Below are positions 31,250 to 43,039 of a stretch of DNA of 64,000 nucleotides, piece by piece. The position numbers and the translations under genes were made by a program. The notes under the pieces are model-generated. The model was not told where the DNA came from, searched no databases, and saw nothing but the letters and a program-made list of their open reading frames with translations. Origin of the DNA: Sistotremastrum niveocremeum HHB9708 (lineage: Eukaryota; Basidiomycota; Agaricomycetes; Sistotremastrales; Sistotremastraceae); assembly GCA_001630475.1 (NCBI GenBank), contig KV419464.1:1-64000 (forward strand), read 5' to 3'. Every line of letters starts with the position of its first letter. The stretch's first letter is position 1.

Positions 31250-32388
31250 TTATGCTTCAACAGGAACAGACAACCGGCTAACAAGCCCTTCACTAGCAAT
31301 GATCTTTTCCTTCCACTGTTCCTCAACCTCATCGAGATCCCAATTCGACGACACATATCTATTCAACCATAAGCATCAATTCCAAAAGCCTCGTAATGAA
31401 GACATACCGTCCAGAGAACCAATCATATTTCCCAGATGTGAGGCGGAGGACAGTAGCAGCGGGAAGTTGGAGTGTATCAACGAGCCACGAAGCAATCTGG
31501 GGATTCACCTCCGCTAAAGTAGTCTTGATCGATCCGGGGTGGAGAGCGATGGATTTGACATTGGGATGTTCTGCGCAAGTGGTGAGACTAAGATCGATGA
31601 GATGACGTAAGCAAAAATATCTCACCGATGTGGATGTACTCGTTCAGTCGGCCGACAGCATGCTTGGAAAGAACGTATGCGCTAGCGAAAGGAACACGGA
31701 ATTGGGCAGCGAGGGAGGAGGTAATGATGAAGTATCCCGACGTCTTGTCGAGGTGTGGTACAGCGTAACTGAGGATTCGATCAGTGAACGATCGGGGAAG
31801 AATGGAAAGAGAAGTACGTACTGAGCAACGTTGTAGACTCCACGAACATTGACTTCGACAACGTTCCACCAGACTTCGGGGTCACTCTCAGTGAAAGCTA
31901 GAATACGAGAAGTCAGACACTCGATCGAGAGATAAGATATATGAGCTCACGTTTCGACCAGTCCTCTGCCGTTCCAGCATTGGCGACGACGATATCGAGC
32001 TTTCCGAATTTCTCAGCAGCTCCTTCAATAGCACTCTTAACAGCCTTCAGATCCGTAACATCCGCAACGAAAGTAGCGATTTCAGCCTTCGGAAGTTCCT
32101 TCAGAAGATCATCGCGGACACCATCGAGAGTCGACTGCTTTCGGGAGACGAGTGCGAGTGATGCGCCGGATCGAGCGTAGAAGAGGGCGATTTCGGAACC
32201 GATGCCCCGAGAAGCACCAGTGATGAGAACTACTTTGCCAGCGTAGGTTTGGGCTTTGTAGTGAGGTGTGGGATCGATGCCAGGGTAGACGCTATAAAAA
32301 TCAAATGAGATTATTTCGAATAGGAGTTGCTGAAGAGAGCGTACTCGTTGTGATGGGTAACAGGGAGATCTTCAGGAGCAGCAGGCAT
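31250..32388 (-). CDS. Short-chain dehydrogenase/reductase, copy A
   Basis: This is a classical SDR with a Rossmann fold using NAD(P)H. The start at 32388 (MPAAPEDLPVTHHN) is followed after a short intron by VYPGIDPTPHYKAQTYAGKV and the nucleotide-binding motif LITGASRGIG. Further blocks are the NAG motif (DIVVANAGTA), the active-site Ser in YFIITSSLAAQ, and the catalytic pair in SAYVLSKHAVGRLNEY (Tyr and Lys four apart). HPNVKSIALHPGSIKTTLAE forms the substrate-loop side. The tail is YVSSNWDLDEVEEQWKEKII ending SVPVEA. About five short introns interrupt it at the same places as in copy B next door. Fungal relatives are often tied to secondary metabolism or detoxification. The substrate cannot be told. 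Confidence 0.88.
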
Positions 32389-33033
32389 TGCGATATTGGG
32401 TGTGAGAGAGGATGTAGGGATGGATTGAAGTAGGTGTTGATGACGACTATCGACGATTTCATCCTGGCTTTATAGCACCTAGCATCGCGGCAGTGAATGG
32501 ACTTGCTCAGCGAGTCTCTCGCTGATGAATGTGCTTGCTAATTCGGCCAAGCTCGCAATTCCTCGTGCGCCAATCGCGGATAACCATAATAGGAGAAAGA
32601 CGAGCTTCGAAAGTCGGGCCATCGCACAAGTTTGCTTGGTAAGCGCCCATAGAAGGAGTTATTGGCCAATGAGAAGCGCTGAAACAGATTGCAAGAGTCT
32701 CAGTCAGCGCTGAGTAATCAACCTCATTACTTTGTAAAGCCTGACGAAAGTCTTCTTCAGGCCTAAAAGAGAGTTATCGAATGTGATAGAAGCAATCCGT
32801 TATCTCTGGTCCGCGGGATAGACTGGGTGTATCTTTTTGCGATATTTCCACGACCGCTCGAGTCGTTGTCGAAGAAGTAGAGGTGCGAGCGAGGTTGGTA
32901 ACTCCGAATCTACTCACAATATCGGAAATCGGAACTCATCTCGACCCAAGATTATCTATTGGGCTGACGTATATACACATATTTTTAATCGTGGGGACAA
33001 CATATTCAGGGAAAGAAACAATAGGAAACGTTC
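32389..33033. other. Intergenic stretch between the two SDR genes
   Basis: The upstream region of SDR-A and downstream flank of SDR-B. No gene, repeat or RNA was recognised. Confidence 0.5.
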
Positions 33034-34198
33034 TTACACCTCTGCCGCAGGGATTGAAAGTCGACTGACTAATGCTTTGCTCCGAATGATTTTCTCTTTC
33101 CAGTCTTTATTGACTTCATCGAGGTCCCAATTCGACGATACATATCTAAACAGCCCATTAGGTCTCAATTTCAAACGTCGTGGGTTGAAGAAGCATACCT
33201 TCCCGAAAGCCAATGCTCTCTCCCAGAAGTAAGACGTAACAAAGTCGCAGCAGGAAGTTGAAGCGAGTCAATAAGTCTCGGAGCCAAGAAAGAATTTTCA
33301 CCAGATAACGCAGTCTTAATCGCTCCAGGATGAAAAGCGAACGTCTTGATATTCGGATATTCTTCCAAAAGTACATGAATATGGTGTCAAGCGACCGAAT
33401 GAGAATGTCCGTACCGCGTGCCATATATTCGTTCAATCTGCCTACTGCGAGCTTCGAAAGGACGTAAGCACTTGCGAATGCGATACGAGATTGAGCAGTG
33501 ATTGAAGAGGTGATGACGAAATAGCCGGAGGTCTTATTCAAATGAGGAATCGCGAAGCTGAAGTATTTCGCATTAGTTATTAGTATTCCAAGAAAAACAA
33601 AGAAACATACTGTGCAACATTATAGACACCGCGAACATTGACTTCAACAGTCCTCCACCAATCCTCAGGATCATTTTCAACAAACGCTACCAAAGCGAAT
33701 CAAGTTAAATCAATCGATGTCAAACCTGATGTCAACTCACGTTTAACCCATTCATTAGCTTTCCCCGCATTAGCAACAACAACATCAATCCTCCCAAACA
33801 CTTCAACAGCTCTCTCCACAACACTCCTAACATCCTCAATACTCGTAACATCCCCAACGACCGTCACAAGCCTCCCCTTTGCCTCTTTCACATCCTTCAA
33901 AATCTCCTCCCGAACATCATCAAGCGCCTCTCGTTTCCTGGAGAAGAGAACGAGAGACGCGCCGGAACGAGCGTAGAAGAGGGCTATTTCTGATCCGATA
34001 CCACGGGATGCACCAGTTATGAGGATTGTTTTGCCTGCGTAGGATTGGGAGGTGTAGTGTGGGGAGGGGTCGATGCCTGGATAGATGCTATATATATATT
34101 CGAAGTGAGGTCAGTCGAGATGAAGAGGGTGGGGGGACGGACTCGTGGTGGAGGGTGATGGGAAGATCTTCGGAAGGCGCAGACCTAATTCTATGTAT
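33034..34198 (-). CDS. Short-chain dehydrogenase/reductase, copy B, start codon unclear
   Basis: A tandem paralogue of SDR-A with the same exon plan. Visible motifs are LITGASRGIGSE in the first long exon, VVVANAGKANEWVKR, YFVITSSITAQ and the catalytic SAYVLSKLAVGRLNEYMARG. PNIKTFAFHPGAIKTALSG follows, then a tail YVSSNWDLDEVNKDWKEKII ending SIPAAEV. The body is open throughout, and all active-site residues are present. The first exon aligns with copy A from RSAPSEDLPITLHHE, but where A has its ATG, B reads ATTAGG, and no in-frame ATG follows before the Rossmann motif. The nearest upstream ATG (34251) is separated by an (AG)12 tract and is out of frame by two bases. The gene may use another start, be polymorphic at the tract, or be newly silenced. 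Confidence 0.78.
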
Positions 34199-34208
34199 AT
34201 CAAGGAAA

Positions 34209-34232
34209 AGAGAGAGAGAGAGAGAGAGAGAG
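34209..34232. repeat. (AG)12 microsatellite at the 5' end of SDR-B
   Basis: Twelve perfect AG units lie between a minus-strand ATG (34251-34249) and the first recognisable SDR-B codons. With twelve units that ATG is out of frame. With eleven or fourteen it would be in frame with no intervening stop. Confidence 0.85.
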
Positions 34233-34251
34233 ATGGATGTTGGGGGACCAT

Positions 34252-35086
34252 TGATGGATTTTGAGGTGTATCTATAGTACCCCGAGTACCCCGAACGTCG
34301 AATTAGGAGTCGAACAACCGCCCAGCTGACGAAGGTGATTCATAAGATTGAACGTGGATGATATATCCATGTTCCTAGATCAAGGTTTGCCAGAAAAGAT
34401 AGTGTTGGCTTCACTTCGTGGAGAGTTGAGTCGGGATGCCTCGGGGAGCAACGACGTTGAAAAGGTACCAAACTATCAGGAAGTTTGACGGATCACTGAG
34501 TCATCGCTCATATTTCTGACTCAGCCTCTGAAGAATTATGTATCCATCTGTTTCGAGATCCAAAAGCCATACGCGGAAGACAGGACGCCAACGATCACGG
34601 CCCGGGATAGGGAGAAGAAGATGCGGAATTCGGATGCGGAATTCGGAGACAATGTAATGATTTCGCAATACGTGCCAAGTTCCTGGTCCTCGTGAAGATC
34701 TTTATACAGCTGAGGAACGTTCTATGCGAGCATATCTCTCTCGAGAATCATGTACACCAGGAAAAAGGCCTTTGAAACATTACTAGAGATAAAAAACCCT
34801 AAGTTACGGTCATACTAGTATCCGAAGGCTATAGGGTTTTGAACGAGTCCCGAAGGAGAAAGACCGAATACTCGATTCAATGTGCCCAAAATACTTCTTC
34901 ATTCATTCCTCGAACGACTAGTGCGGATTTAGCAACCTTACAGGGCGGGTTACCACGCTTGTCGGCGTCGTCGTTATCGCTCGGTAACTTCCGACACTGC
35001 TTTCTTCTCGCCATGTACGTCGTTTTCTACACATCTGTTTCAATTAACAGTGTCGTCTAGATATCTGAGATTTCAAAGGAATATCA
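34252..35086. other. Intergenic stretch between SDR-B and HRI1
   Basis: Divergent upstream regions of SDR-B and HRI1. A short duplicated GATGCGGAATTCG lies near 34611-34640. No gene was recognised. Confidence 0.5.
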
Positions 35087-35806
35087 ATGGGTCCTTCTAT
35101 ATCGCACCGTGTCTCCATCGCTTGGCCTCCGTCTCCTCCTTCCGAGCCAACATCGACTTTGGTGCTCACGTCACCCCTTGGGCGCTTCGTCGATCTTCGT
35201 CTGACGAAAGACAAGCCTCCATCACTCTCCTGGGCGTTCTACGGCGTAGCACATTACTGGACAGACTGTAAAAGTCGAAATCACGGATCATGGTCCCACG
35301 AAGTTGACTCCCGAATAATTGCTCTCAATCTCGAACCCGAACCTGAAGCTGAGGACGATACTGGAATATTGAAAAGCTTGGAGAATGGAGATGAGTTGGA
35401 AGTGGGGAGTATGAAAGATGATAGTGGAGTTGTTAGAGAATATGAGGAGGTGTGGAGAGCTGAGGAGCCGAATCCGAGAGTTTGGAAAGTGTGGAAGTTT
35501 AATCACGTCGCGGATGACGCCTTCAATCAGGGAATGATGATACGTCTTGGGAGATGGGCACAAGGTATCGTCAGACGAGGGAAGATTTTGACGTCTGTGC
35601 GTGCACAACTGGTGGATATGAGCGGGAGTGAAGAGCCTGACGATGTGGTTTGGAGGATTGAATTCATCGGTGGAGATAAATATGTAGCGGAGGAGATGAT
35701 GAGTGTGTTGACGGAGACTTATCGAAGTGATGAGTCTGTTGGATCTCAAGGAGATGTTCCTCCTGGAGTATGGGCGTTGATTGAAAGCTCGGACGTGACG
35801 GTTTGA
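35087..35806 (+). CDS. HRI1: HRI1 family protein
   Basis: A single exon of 239 residues starting MGPSISHRVSIAWPPSPPSE. It matches the fungal HRI1 family: STLVLTSPLGRFVDLRL, then SWAFYGVAHYW where relatives carry a similar aromatic segment, and the C-terminal half MMIRLGRWAQGIVRRGKILT with VVWRIEFIGG. In yeast Hri1 binds the kinase Hrr25, and the protein consists of two similar beta-barrel domains, which fits the two halves here separated by an acidic linker (residues 95-130, EPEPEAEDD). The family is small and its biochemical role is not settled. The unbroken frame is unusual for this intron-rich window. Confidence 0.72.
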   Translation: MGPSISHRVSIAWPPSPPSEPTSTLVLTSPLGRFVDLRLTKDKPPSLSWAFYGVAHYWTDCKSRNHGSWSHEVDSRIIALNLEPEPEAEDDTGILKSLENGDELEVGSMKDDSGVVREYEEVWRAEEPNPRVWKVWKFNHVADDAFNQGMMIRLGRWAQGIVRRGKILTSVRAQLVDMSGSEEPDDVVWRIEFIGGDKYVAEEMMSVLTETYRSDESVGSQGDVPPGVWALIESSDVTV

Positions 35807-36224
35807 GATCTCACTGATGGCGAAGGTGAAAATTAATCTGTACCACCCGCTGTAATATATAAGGACAATTGAACTCTTGTGAAAAGCTGTAACATTTGAC
35901 TTTCTATATCCTGATATCAGTTCTTTCTGTTACGAGTGTGTTTCCCTATCGTTTAGCAGGAAGGCACACCTCGATACTGATGACCGTGTATGGCAGTCGA
36001 CACTTCTCTCAGGAGAGCGCGCTGATAGGAGAAAATGTCAAATCATATGCGAAAATATTCTCTATCCGTGGCCTGATGTCTCTTTCCGCCTGTGTCTGCT
36101 CTGGCGCCTCAACAGGATTTATGTCAACAAAGTTCGGAGACTTCGGAGCCGGAACACGGAGATAGTCGGCGAGTCGGTTACGGAACGAACACCAAACACG
36201 CCCAAACACAGTCCCCCTGCCGCC
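35807..36224. other. Intergenic stretch between HRI1 and the DUF262 gene
   Basis: Downstream flank of HRI1 and upstream region of the DUF262 gene. No feature was recognised beyond short shadow frames. Confidence 0.5.
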
Positions 36225-39200
36225 ATGGACGAGGAAGACTACCAAGACGACGACGACCTCGACGTCTCATCCGGCGAAGACCAAATCGAAGACCAAGAAG
36301 ACAAAAAGCAAACTTACAACACTCGCAATCCCAAGAAAGTCCTCGTCCTGACGGAGACTCTGCGACCTCCTAGATCAACCACCTATTCCGTCAAATCGCT
36401 TTATGGTATGAATGTGTCGCATCGTGTGGAGAGATTGCTTAGCAGAGTTCATAGATAAGATTCGGAGAGGGGAGATTGACTTGAATCCTGATTATCAAAG
36501 AGGTGCGTTCACCGTTCAACTTTTTCGCCGGGGTCTGGTTGGCTGAGCGTTGTGCTCAGATGTGGTTTGGGATGCCAAGAAGCAGATGGGCATCATCGAT
36601 TCGATTTTCCGACACTATTATGTCCCCCCAGTACTCTTTGTTGGTGCTCCCACATCACCATCGACCAAAATCTCACAGTTCCCAGGCCGTTTCAGCCGAT
36701 GACGATACCGGAGCGGACAAGCGCACTTGTATCGACGGGAAACAACGGTTGACTTCTATCCAAAGGTGAGACCATTGGCTCCAGTATCTCGCTCTTTCTG
36801 ACGCGTCTCCTGTCAGATTCATTGATGGAGAGGTTCGTTCTGCCTAACCCCTGAACCCGCGCATATTCACCACATCGCTTAGATTCCTTGTGAGCTCGTT
36901 CAAAGTATGATTTCTTGAGCGCAAACATAACTCATGTTGCCGTCTTCGCTAGTCCATGACCAGTACGTTTTCTCTTGTCCTCGTCCTTCCTCTCTCAATG
37001 ATATCGCTAGTGAATCCGGCGTCAAGTATTGGTTCCGTGAAACCCCTCGGAAGGCGCAACCTGATCCTACCGAACCTCAAAAGCCAACGAGACGACGCTT
37101 GTTAGACAAGAAATTTCGCAAACAATTCTACGATAGGCAGATCATGTGTTACGAATATACCGACCTCTTGGAAAAACAAGAACGCGAGATATTCCAGGTG
37201 TGTCGCACTGTCCTTGCTTCTTTCTCTTTGCTCATTTTATATTTGGCGTAGCGCGTTCAACTTGGTGCTGCCTTGACGGTGCGTCTATTCTTCCGCAATT
37301 CTATGGTTAATCATGTTGTTCATTGTTGTCGCCATAGCCTGGTGAAAAGCTGCAGGCGCTATCCAGCCCACGCGCCGATTTCATTCGCGACGTGGTTGGA
37401 AAATACCTCGATGTGCAGACTGGCCTCGGCGAACTCCTCAAACTAAACACGGACCGTGCCCGGCCCTTTCAAACCATCGCCCAACTCCTCTATTCCATCC
37501 ATCTCCAACTCTACGAACCCCCGTTATCGAAATCCACATCCCCATCAAAGAAGAAGACAATCAAAGCTGGCGGAGTATCAACGGCAGGACATCCCGTTCT
37601 GACGAAATTTCTCGTCGAGTCGCAAGAGCCCGTCGAACCACCTCTTCATTCCACCTTTCAAATGACGATGACCATCTTCCTCGGCCTCGCTCGTCATCCG
37701 GAATATAAATCATGTTTCAACATTCGCGAGAAAGACGTTCTCAGTCCTATCGAGTTCATCATGAGCGGATATCTCATTTGGAAGAATATGAAACAAGCGA
37801 CGGTGGAGGAGCTTAGTCGGGGTATTTCGCAAATGAGATTGGCTGCGAGGAGAGAACATGCAGATTTGAGGACGAATTCCAAGTGTTTCAAGACCTTCAA
37901 CGACCTCGTTGACAACTTCGGCCGAAGTCTGCCTTCGTCTAATCCAAATCCTAATGGTGTCCAAGGAGTCTTGGGTTTACCGCCTCCGATGCGTATTCCT
38001 GCGGCGGATGATGAAGCGTTCTTGCAACCCATCAAAGAGCTGTTGAAGCAGAAACGGGACAAGAGCAAGAAGCGAAAGCGGGATGATACGGGAGAGGAGG
38101 AGGACATTCGTGAAGAAGCCTTGGGAGCGAATAAGGTTCCGAGGCACGACGAGTCGGAGGAGGTCAATCTGGATGAGCCTCCCATCGCGACGCTCTCGAA
38201 GGGGAAGAAACCCGCGTCAAAGGGAACTCCTTCGAAGCATGTTCATTTCACGTCCCCGATTCGACCTCACGCTCCCGAAGCGTCTACATCTACTTCCTCT
38301 TCCCATTCAGCACCTATACCTCCTCCGGTGTTCGCCTCGCAAGCTGAGCTTAACGGTCGACCTCCGCCTATGGGCGATCGCATAGAGGTCGATCATGAAC
38401 CCGATTCCTTCTTCAACACTCCCAACGCCACGCAGATCGAGGATCAAACCATGTCCCAAATTACGATACCCTCCACACAAGACACAACCTCTTCACAGAT
38501 TCCTCATACGCCCTCTCAACCTGCCATGAGTCAGAGTCAGCGCATGTCCAGTACACCTCTGCCCCCCATGAGCTCGTCGGTCAAACATCATCTCGAACAA
38601 GAATACAAAAAACTTCGTAGTCGGGGTGTACCCGACGAACAAAGTCGCTTCAGACTGTCGCAACTCTTGACGAACTACGAGGCGGCAGGTGAACTCATGC
38701 GGAATGTGAATCTTGACGATACGGTGCAGCATCCGGATTCTTTTTACGGAAGTGAGGAAGGGAGACTGATAAAGAGTGAACCGGCCTCGCAGGCAGACGA
38801 ATTCCAGAGATTCCAAACGTGGAGTGCCGAGAAGGGCAAGGAACGGAAAGTGATGAAGGTTCAACTTACGTCACAAGTTGCCGATGTTCCTGCCCATACC
38901 CGGCCTCAAGATCCTCCAGAAAGTGCGTCCCACCAGGAAGCATCGACCTCGGCGCCTATTCCAACATCCATCGCTGCTCCGCCCAATCCTCAACCTTCAA
39001 CGCCGCAGACAAACTCACGACCCCCAGGGCCTCCAGGATTCGAACCATCCGCCTTCACCTCCCAAGCCCCTCCATCTATTAGAACGTCCGCCGGACCTTC
39101 TCAATCTCCGGCAAGACAATCCGCTCCTTCGCCCATAACGAATTCAAGTATGAATAATCCATATGCTCCTCTGAGAGCTCTGATGTTCACTGGAATCGTG

Positions 39201-39680
39201 CCGTCGACAACCGACAACCGCCAAGAATTCCGACATGCTATGGCAGCATCCAATGCTGCTGCCGTTAACGGTTCTGCAGGTGTGGAAAGGCGTACGCTAG
39301 CTGGGGGCCCTATCGCTGTCCCTGTGCCTACCAATCAGCTCAGACGGGGTACCAATCCGTTTACATCAACTGAGCATCCTTCTGCCAGTCCGAGTCCGCA
39401 GGTCAATAACATGCCGATGACGCATCCTGCGCCGGTTTCACGAAATTCAGCTCAGCCTCAATCTTTGACAATACAACCGCAGCATCAGCCTTCGCCTTCA
39501 TCTCCTTTGACCCCCCTTCAACAGACGCCACATCCACTTGCGATGCCGACATCTGGAACTCCGAACGCTGCGCAGCTTGCGCTAGCAAAGTTGACTAGAA
39601 AGGAGAGTCTGACGCTTGAGGAGTTACATCTATTGAGGAATCACCCCAGTATTTCTTTACAGCCGTCGTTTCGAAAGTGA
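36225..39680 (+). CDS. DUF262 (ParB/Srx-like) protein with long disordered C-terminus
   Basis: About ten exons encode roughly 1,000 residues. After an acidic start (MDEEDYQDDDDLDVSSGED), the DUF262 domain reads EFIDKIRRGEIDLNPDYQR, DVVWDAKKQMGIIDSIFRHY, PPVLFAVSADDD and the key motif CIDGKQRLTSIQRFIDGE. KYWFRETPRKAQPDPTEP and DRQIMCYEYTDLLEKQEREI follow. The DG-x-QR-x-T block is the hallmark that links DUF262 to ParB/sulfiredoxin folds and to bacterial GmrSD defence nucleases. The second, HNH-type half of GmrSD is not seen. The last exon (from about 37348) carries a helical part and then about 550 residues rich in Ser, Pro, Gln and Thr. Intron 1 is only 40 nt. Fungal copies are widespread but functionally unassigned, so nuclease activity should not be assumed. 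Confidence 0.83.
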
Positions 39681-39983
39681 GTGGGACAGGGCATGATACG
39701 ATGTTGTTGGAAGGATGCGGTGGCAATGTTGAAATACTCCGGCTTGTAAATTTGCTGTGATATAGGGTCGATTTGGTTCTTGTTCTAATGTTTTGGATCT
39801 GGATTAAATACAATATATTATCTTGGTGGTCTCAGTTCCGCCGTTTCCATTGGAAGTGTCCAAGCATGTGCTGAATCAGGGCCATGCTACACGTAATCAG
39901 TTCGCTGTACAATCGCTGTATGATTTATGCCAGACAATACATGTAGACAACTTCCGAAACCCGGCCCCCATGAAAGCCCGATG

Positions 39984-41314
39984 TTATCGTGACGTGTCCT
40001 TGGTCAGAGCTGAGTGCACGATTGCGCTAACTTCATGCGAGGTCACAGGTCTGGTGTTTAGCTTTCTTAAGTTCAAAGTAAGACGAGTCCCCTGTGGGAT
40101 GAGTGAGATTAATCTCTAACAGAAATTCTCAGACTCACAGCGAACGACATAATTGCAATATTCCATCTGGTTTTCTTTTATATAATATCCTGGATATAGC
40201 TGGAGATATTACTCACGGGTAGAGGACAATCAAAGATGCTACATCGGTCTTACTACTCCATACCAGGTTACAAATAATGCTCATCCCTTATATGTCAATC
40301 AAATTTAGTTCTGCAAATTTTACGCAGATTTTTACCTACGAGCACCGCGTAAGCCCACGTGCCATCTCGTACCATGACAAATAAATATCTGGAAGGAAAC
40401 TTCCAATCAAATCCCGTCCGGAGAGATTTATACAGGGTCATCCCGAAAAGGAGAGTCTGGAATGCAATCACAGGAATCCTGGGATCGTCGATAAATAGAC
40501 GATCAGCAAAGATAATGAAAAGCTCACCAGCAGGCGCGAAAGACGTGAGGAACCGCTCGAGGAAGACACGTATAATAATCAAGCTGTGGGCTAATCAGGA
40601 CCGGGTCAACTTTGATCATATCTTCCCCGAGGGAAGTGACTACGACTTGAGACGCAAATTGAAGTAAATAAAGAGAAAGGAGCGTGATCAAGCAAGTACG
40701 ATTCCGACCATATATAGCATGTACTATATGACCTTGAGCGCATATTCTGTAGAAGATGTTGCCGCTTACCACGAAGGATGAAAATCAAATCAACTCCAAG
40801 GACTACGATAATCGGAACGACGATTTGAAATACACAAAGTTGGTGACAATATGTAGATGACGACTGCGATCCATTCAACCAACCATTCCAAGGAGGACCC
40901 ATAGCCCTGCGAACGAGTCCTGTGAGCGGAAAGCGCATTTGGGATCGAGCACTCACGCTATAGCAAATAATGTTATGTAACGAGCGTAAAGATAAAGATA
41001 TTTAGGCAAGGTTGGCGGGGACCTTCGGTTCGTTATCTCAATGTGGTTTAAAGAATGGACGAGGACGGACTGCCAAATGTATTTGATCTAAAGGAGGCCT
41101 TGGTTAATATCTCCGCGATAAAATGTATGTAAGTGAAGCCTCACTTCGTCCTCGAGAGTGATGACAATATCCCAAATCATCCATGTTAGAACAGATACTA
41201 ATTGGTTGCTTCAGGTTAGAATTCTTTACTGGTCTTATCATATTATAAGATGGCTTCACCGATGCTGTAGAAGTTATTCCTGTTGGCGATCAGGAGCTGT
41301 AGATTTGTCGACAT
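39984..41314 (-). CDS. DUF6533 seven-helix membrane protein, copy C
   Basis: The start at 41314 gives MSTNLQLLIANRNNFYSI, followed by SVLTWMIWDIVITLEDE after a GTGAAG-donor intron, PKYLYLYARYITLFAIA, MGPPWNGWLNGSQSSSTYCH, and VVPIIVVLGVDLIFILRG. Later blocks are LSLYLLQFASQVVVTSLG, a loop with DYYTCLPRAVPHVFRA, IPVIAFQTLLFGMTLYKSL and MVRDGTWAYAVLVGK. The final exon begins GTRLTLNLRKLNTR and stops at 39984. It is the family signature in the same order as the other four copies. It is transcribed away from copy D with 1.7 kb between them. Confidence 0.82.
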
Positions 41315-43039
41315 TGTGAATGTGAATTATGTGAGGAAGGAAAGGGACAATTCTGAGACGTACCCCTCTACGAGGTCCCATATAGTCGCAATTCCAGACG
41401 CCGGCATGCCACTGTTGTTTGACGGATGTCCGATTATGTCTGTCTCGCCCCAGCGCTGTCACCAGACTGGCCACAGAACGTTAGAGAGAGGTGTCAAGTC
41501 TCGCGCCTCCCTTCGCGTACCGGATGGGGTGAGAATAATTCCAGTCCGTAATTAATGTCAGTTCGGCAGCTACATGTCGTACATGCAATGTTGCGCGTTC
41601 AAGGAACTCGAAAAATAGAATATGGATGCCATTGGTCGCTGAACCACGTTTTAGCTGATGTAAGCTCGTATGACTGGCTCTACAGCTGATGCTGGACTTA
41701 TTTGACGCTGTGGCATGAGAACAGCACATCCCGGAAGCGCTCTGGAAGTGTTTGCGGGCCGCGCACGTCCAGAATCTGCGGACACTGCATTCAAGTTCAT
41801 TCCGATATTGGGGAAATCAAATCTCGATGAACCCGCGGAGTGCGAGGAGAGCATGAGAATGGGTCGGGGCCAGGGAACGGACGTGCTTTCGTGGTGGGAA
41901 ATCTGAAGAAGGTTGCATCCGAATGCCGCTCCGTGATTTACGCTCGTACCATCCTTGATTTAACCTCGAGTCAAGTTGTTTCAAGTTCGACCTTCCACAC
42001 TAAATTCACGGTCTATAACCCTCGAAGATGATGAATCACACGGGTCTTTCCAAGACTCCAGAATATCAAGTTGTGCTCAGATGAGGCCACTACCAAGACC
42101 ACTACACCATCGCCAATCCAGTGATGGCCGACAGGTCCGATGACAGAAACCGAGAAGCTTGCCGAGAAGCCAAATTGGTATCTCTTTCACATTCTCCAGT
42201 CGCCGCAACATGTCTCATCCATCCATGACATGAACATCCAGTGCGCAACTCGTCCAAAGGATCTACAACCTGAACGGAGCTCAATGAAGCACAACGCATT
42301 CCTCTAAAATTCCTACGTGAAAGACCCTATTGGCTGCTTTATATTTCCATCGTTCCTGAGCGCTACCGGCCGTCGTCAAGATTCAAGATCCTGCGTCAAT
42401 CTCAGTCTGGCTTCAGCATCTGTGTCATTCAGGACAGATTATGGAACCAGAGTTAGGCACCGTGTGTTTGCACTGAGAGTCGAGATTCTGGCAGCGGATC
42501 ACACTAGCGTCTACTTCACTTGACCAAGGGCCAAAGGCGATTTTCCAGTGGGATTTTGAATTTATGATCACGCAGTTTGGACCAAGGTACGAGCTTTACT
42601 TTTACACCCCCTCATCTGCTCGTACTCAATTCCATGCCTGCACAGTACAAGACACATCTACTACAGGGCCCTAGATCTCGTCTTACGAATTCGGTTGTGC
42701 CAACGTTTTCCTATAACGTAATCGGAATTACGGCTTGCCTGGATGATCAGTACAACATACATGGGCACATTCTGCACATACTCGACTTCGACTCCACAAC
42801 CTTAGCTCGACCCTGGTGATTCGTTTCTCTCACTCAGAGCAACTCGCTCTCGCTCCGGCTTTCGTTCGTACCGTACCAGGTTGTCCAAGAGGTTGTCACC
42901 ACCACCATCAAGCTTTCAATTCCCGAGAATTTCCACCTTCTGCCGAGCTATGCTCAATCCTCCACGACGATGAGCACAGATCATAGCATCTGCTATATAA
43001 CATTCCATCCACCCAATCTCTTCATCGAGCTCCCAATCG
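41315..43039. other. Intergenic stretch between DUF6533 copies C and D
   Basis: 1.7 kb with several frames of 60-90 codons on both strands. None has a domain, homology to the flanking paralogues or splice partners. No inverted or direct repeats linking C and D were seen. Confidence 0.45.

Noticed and set aside
37694-38185. A 163-codon antisense frame in the DUF262 gene
   Set aside because: Shadow of the conserved plus-strand coding region.
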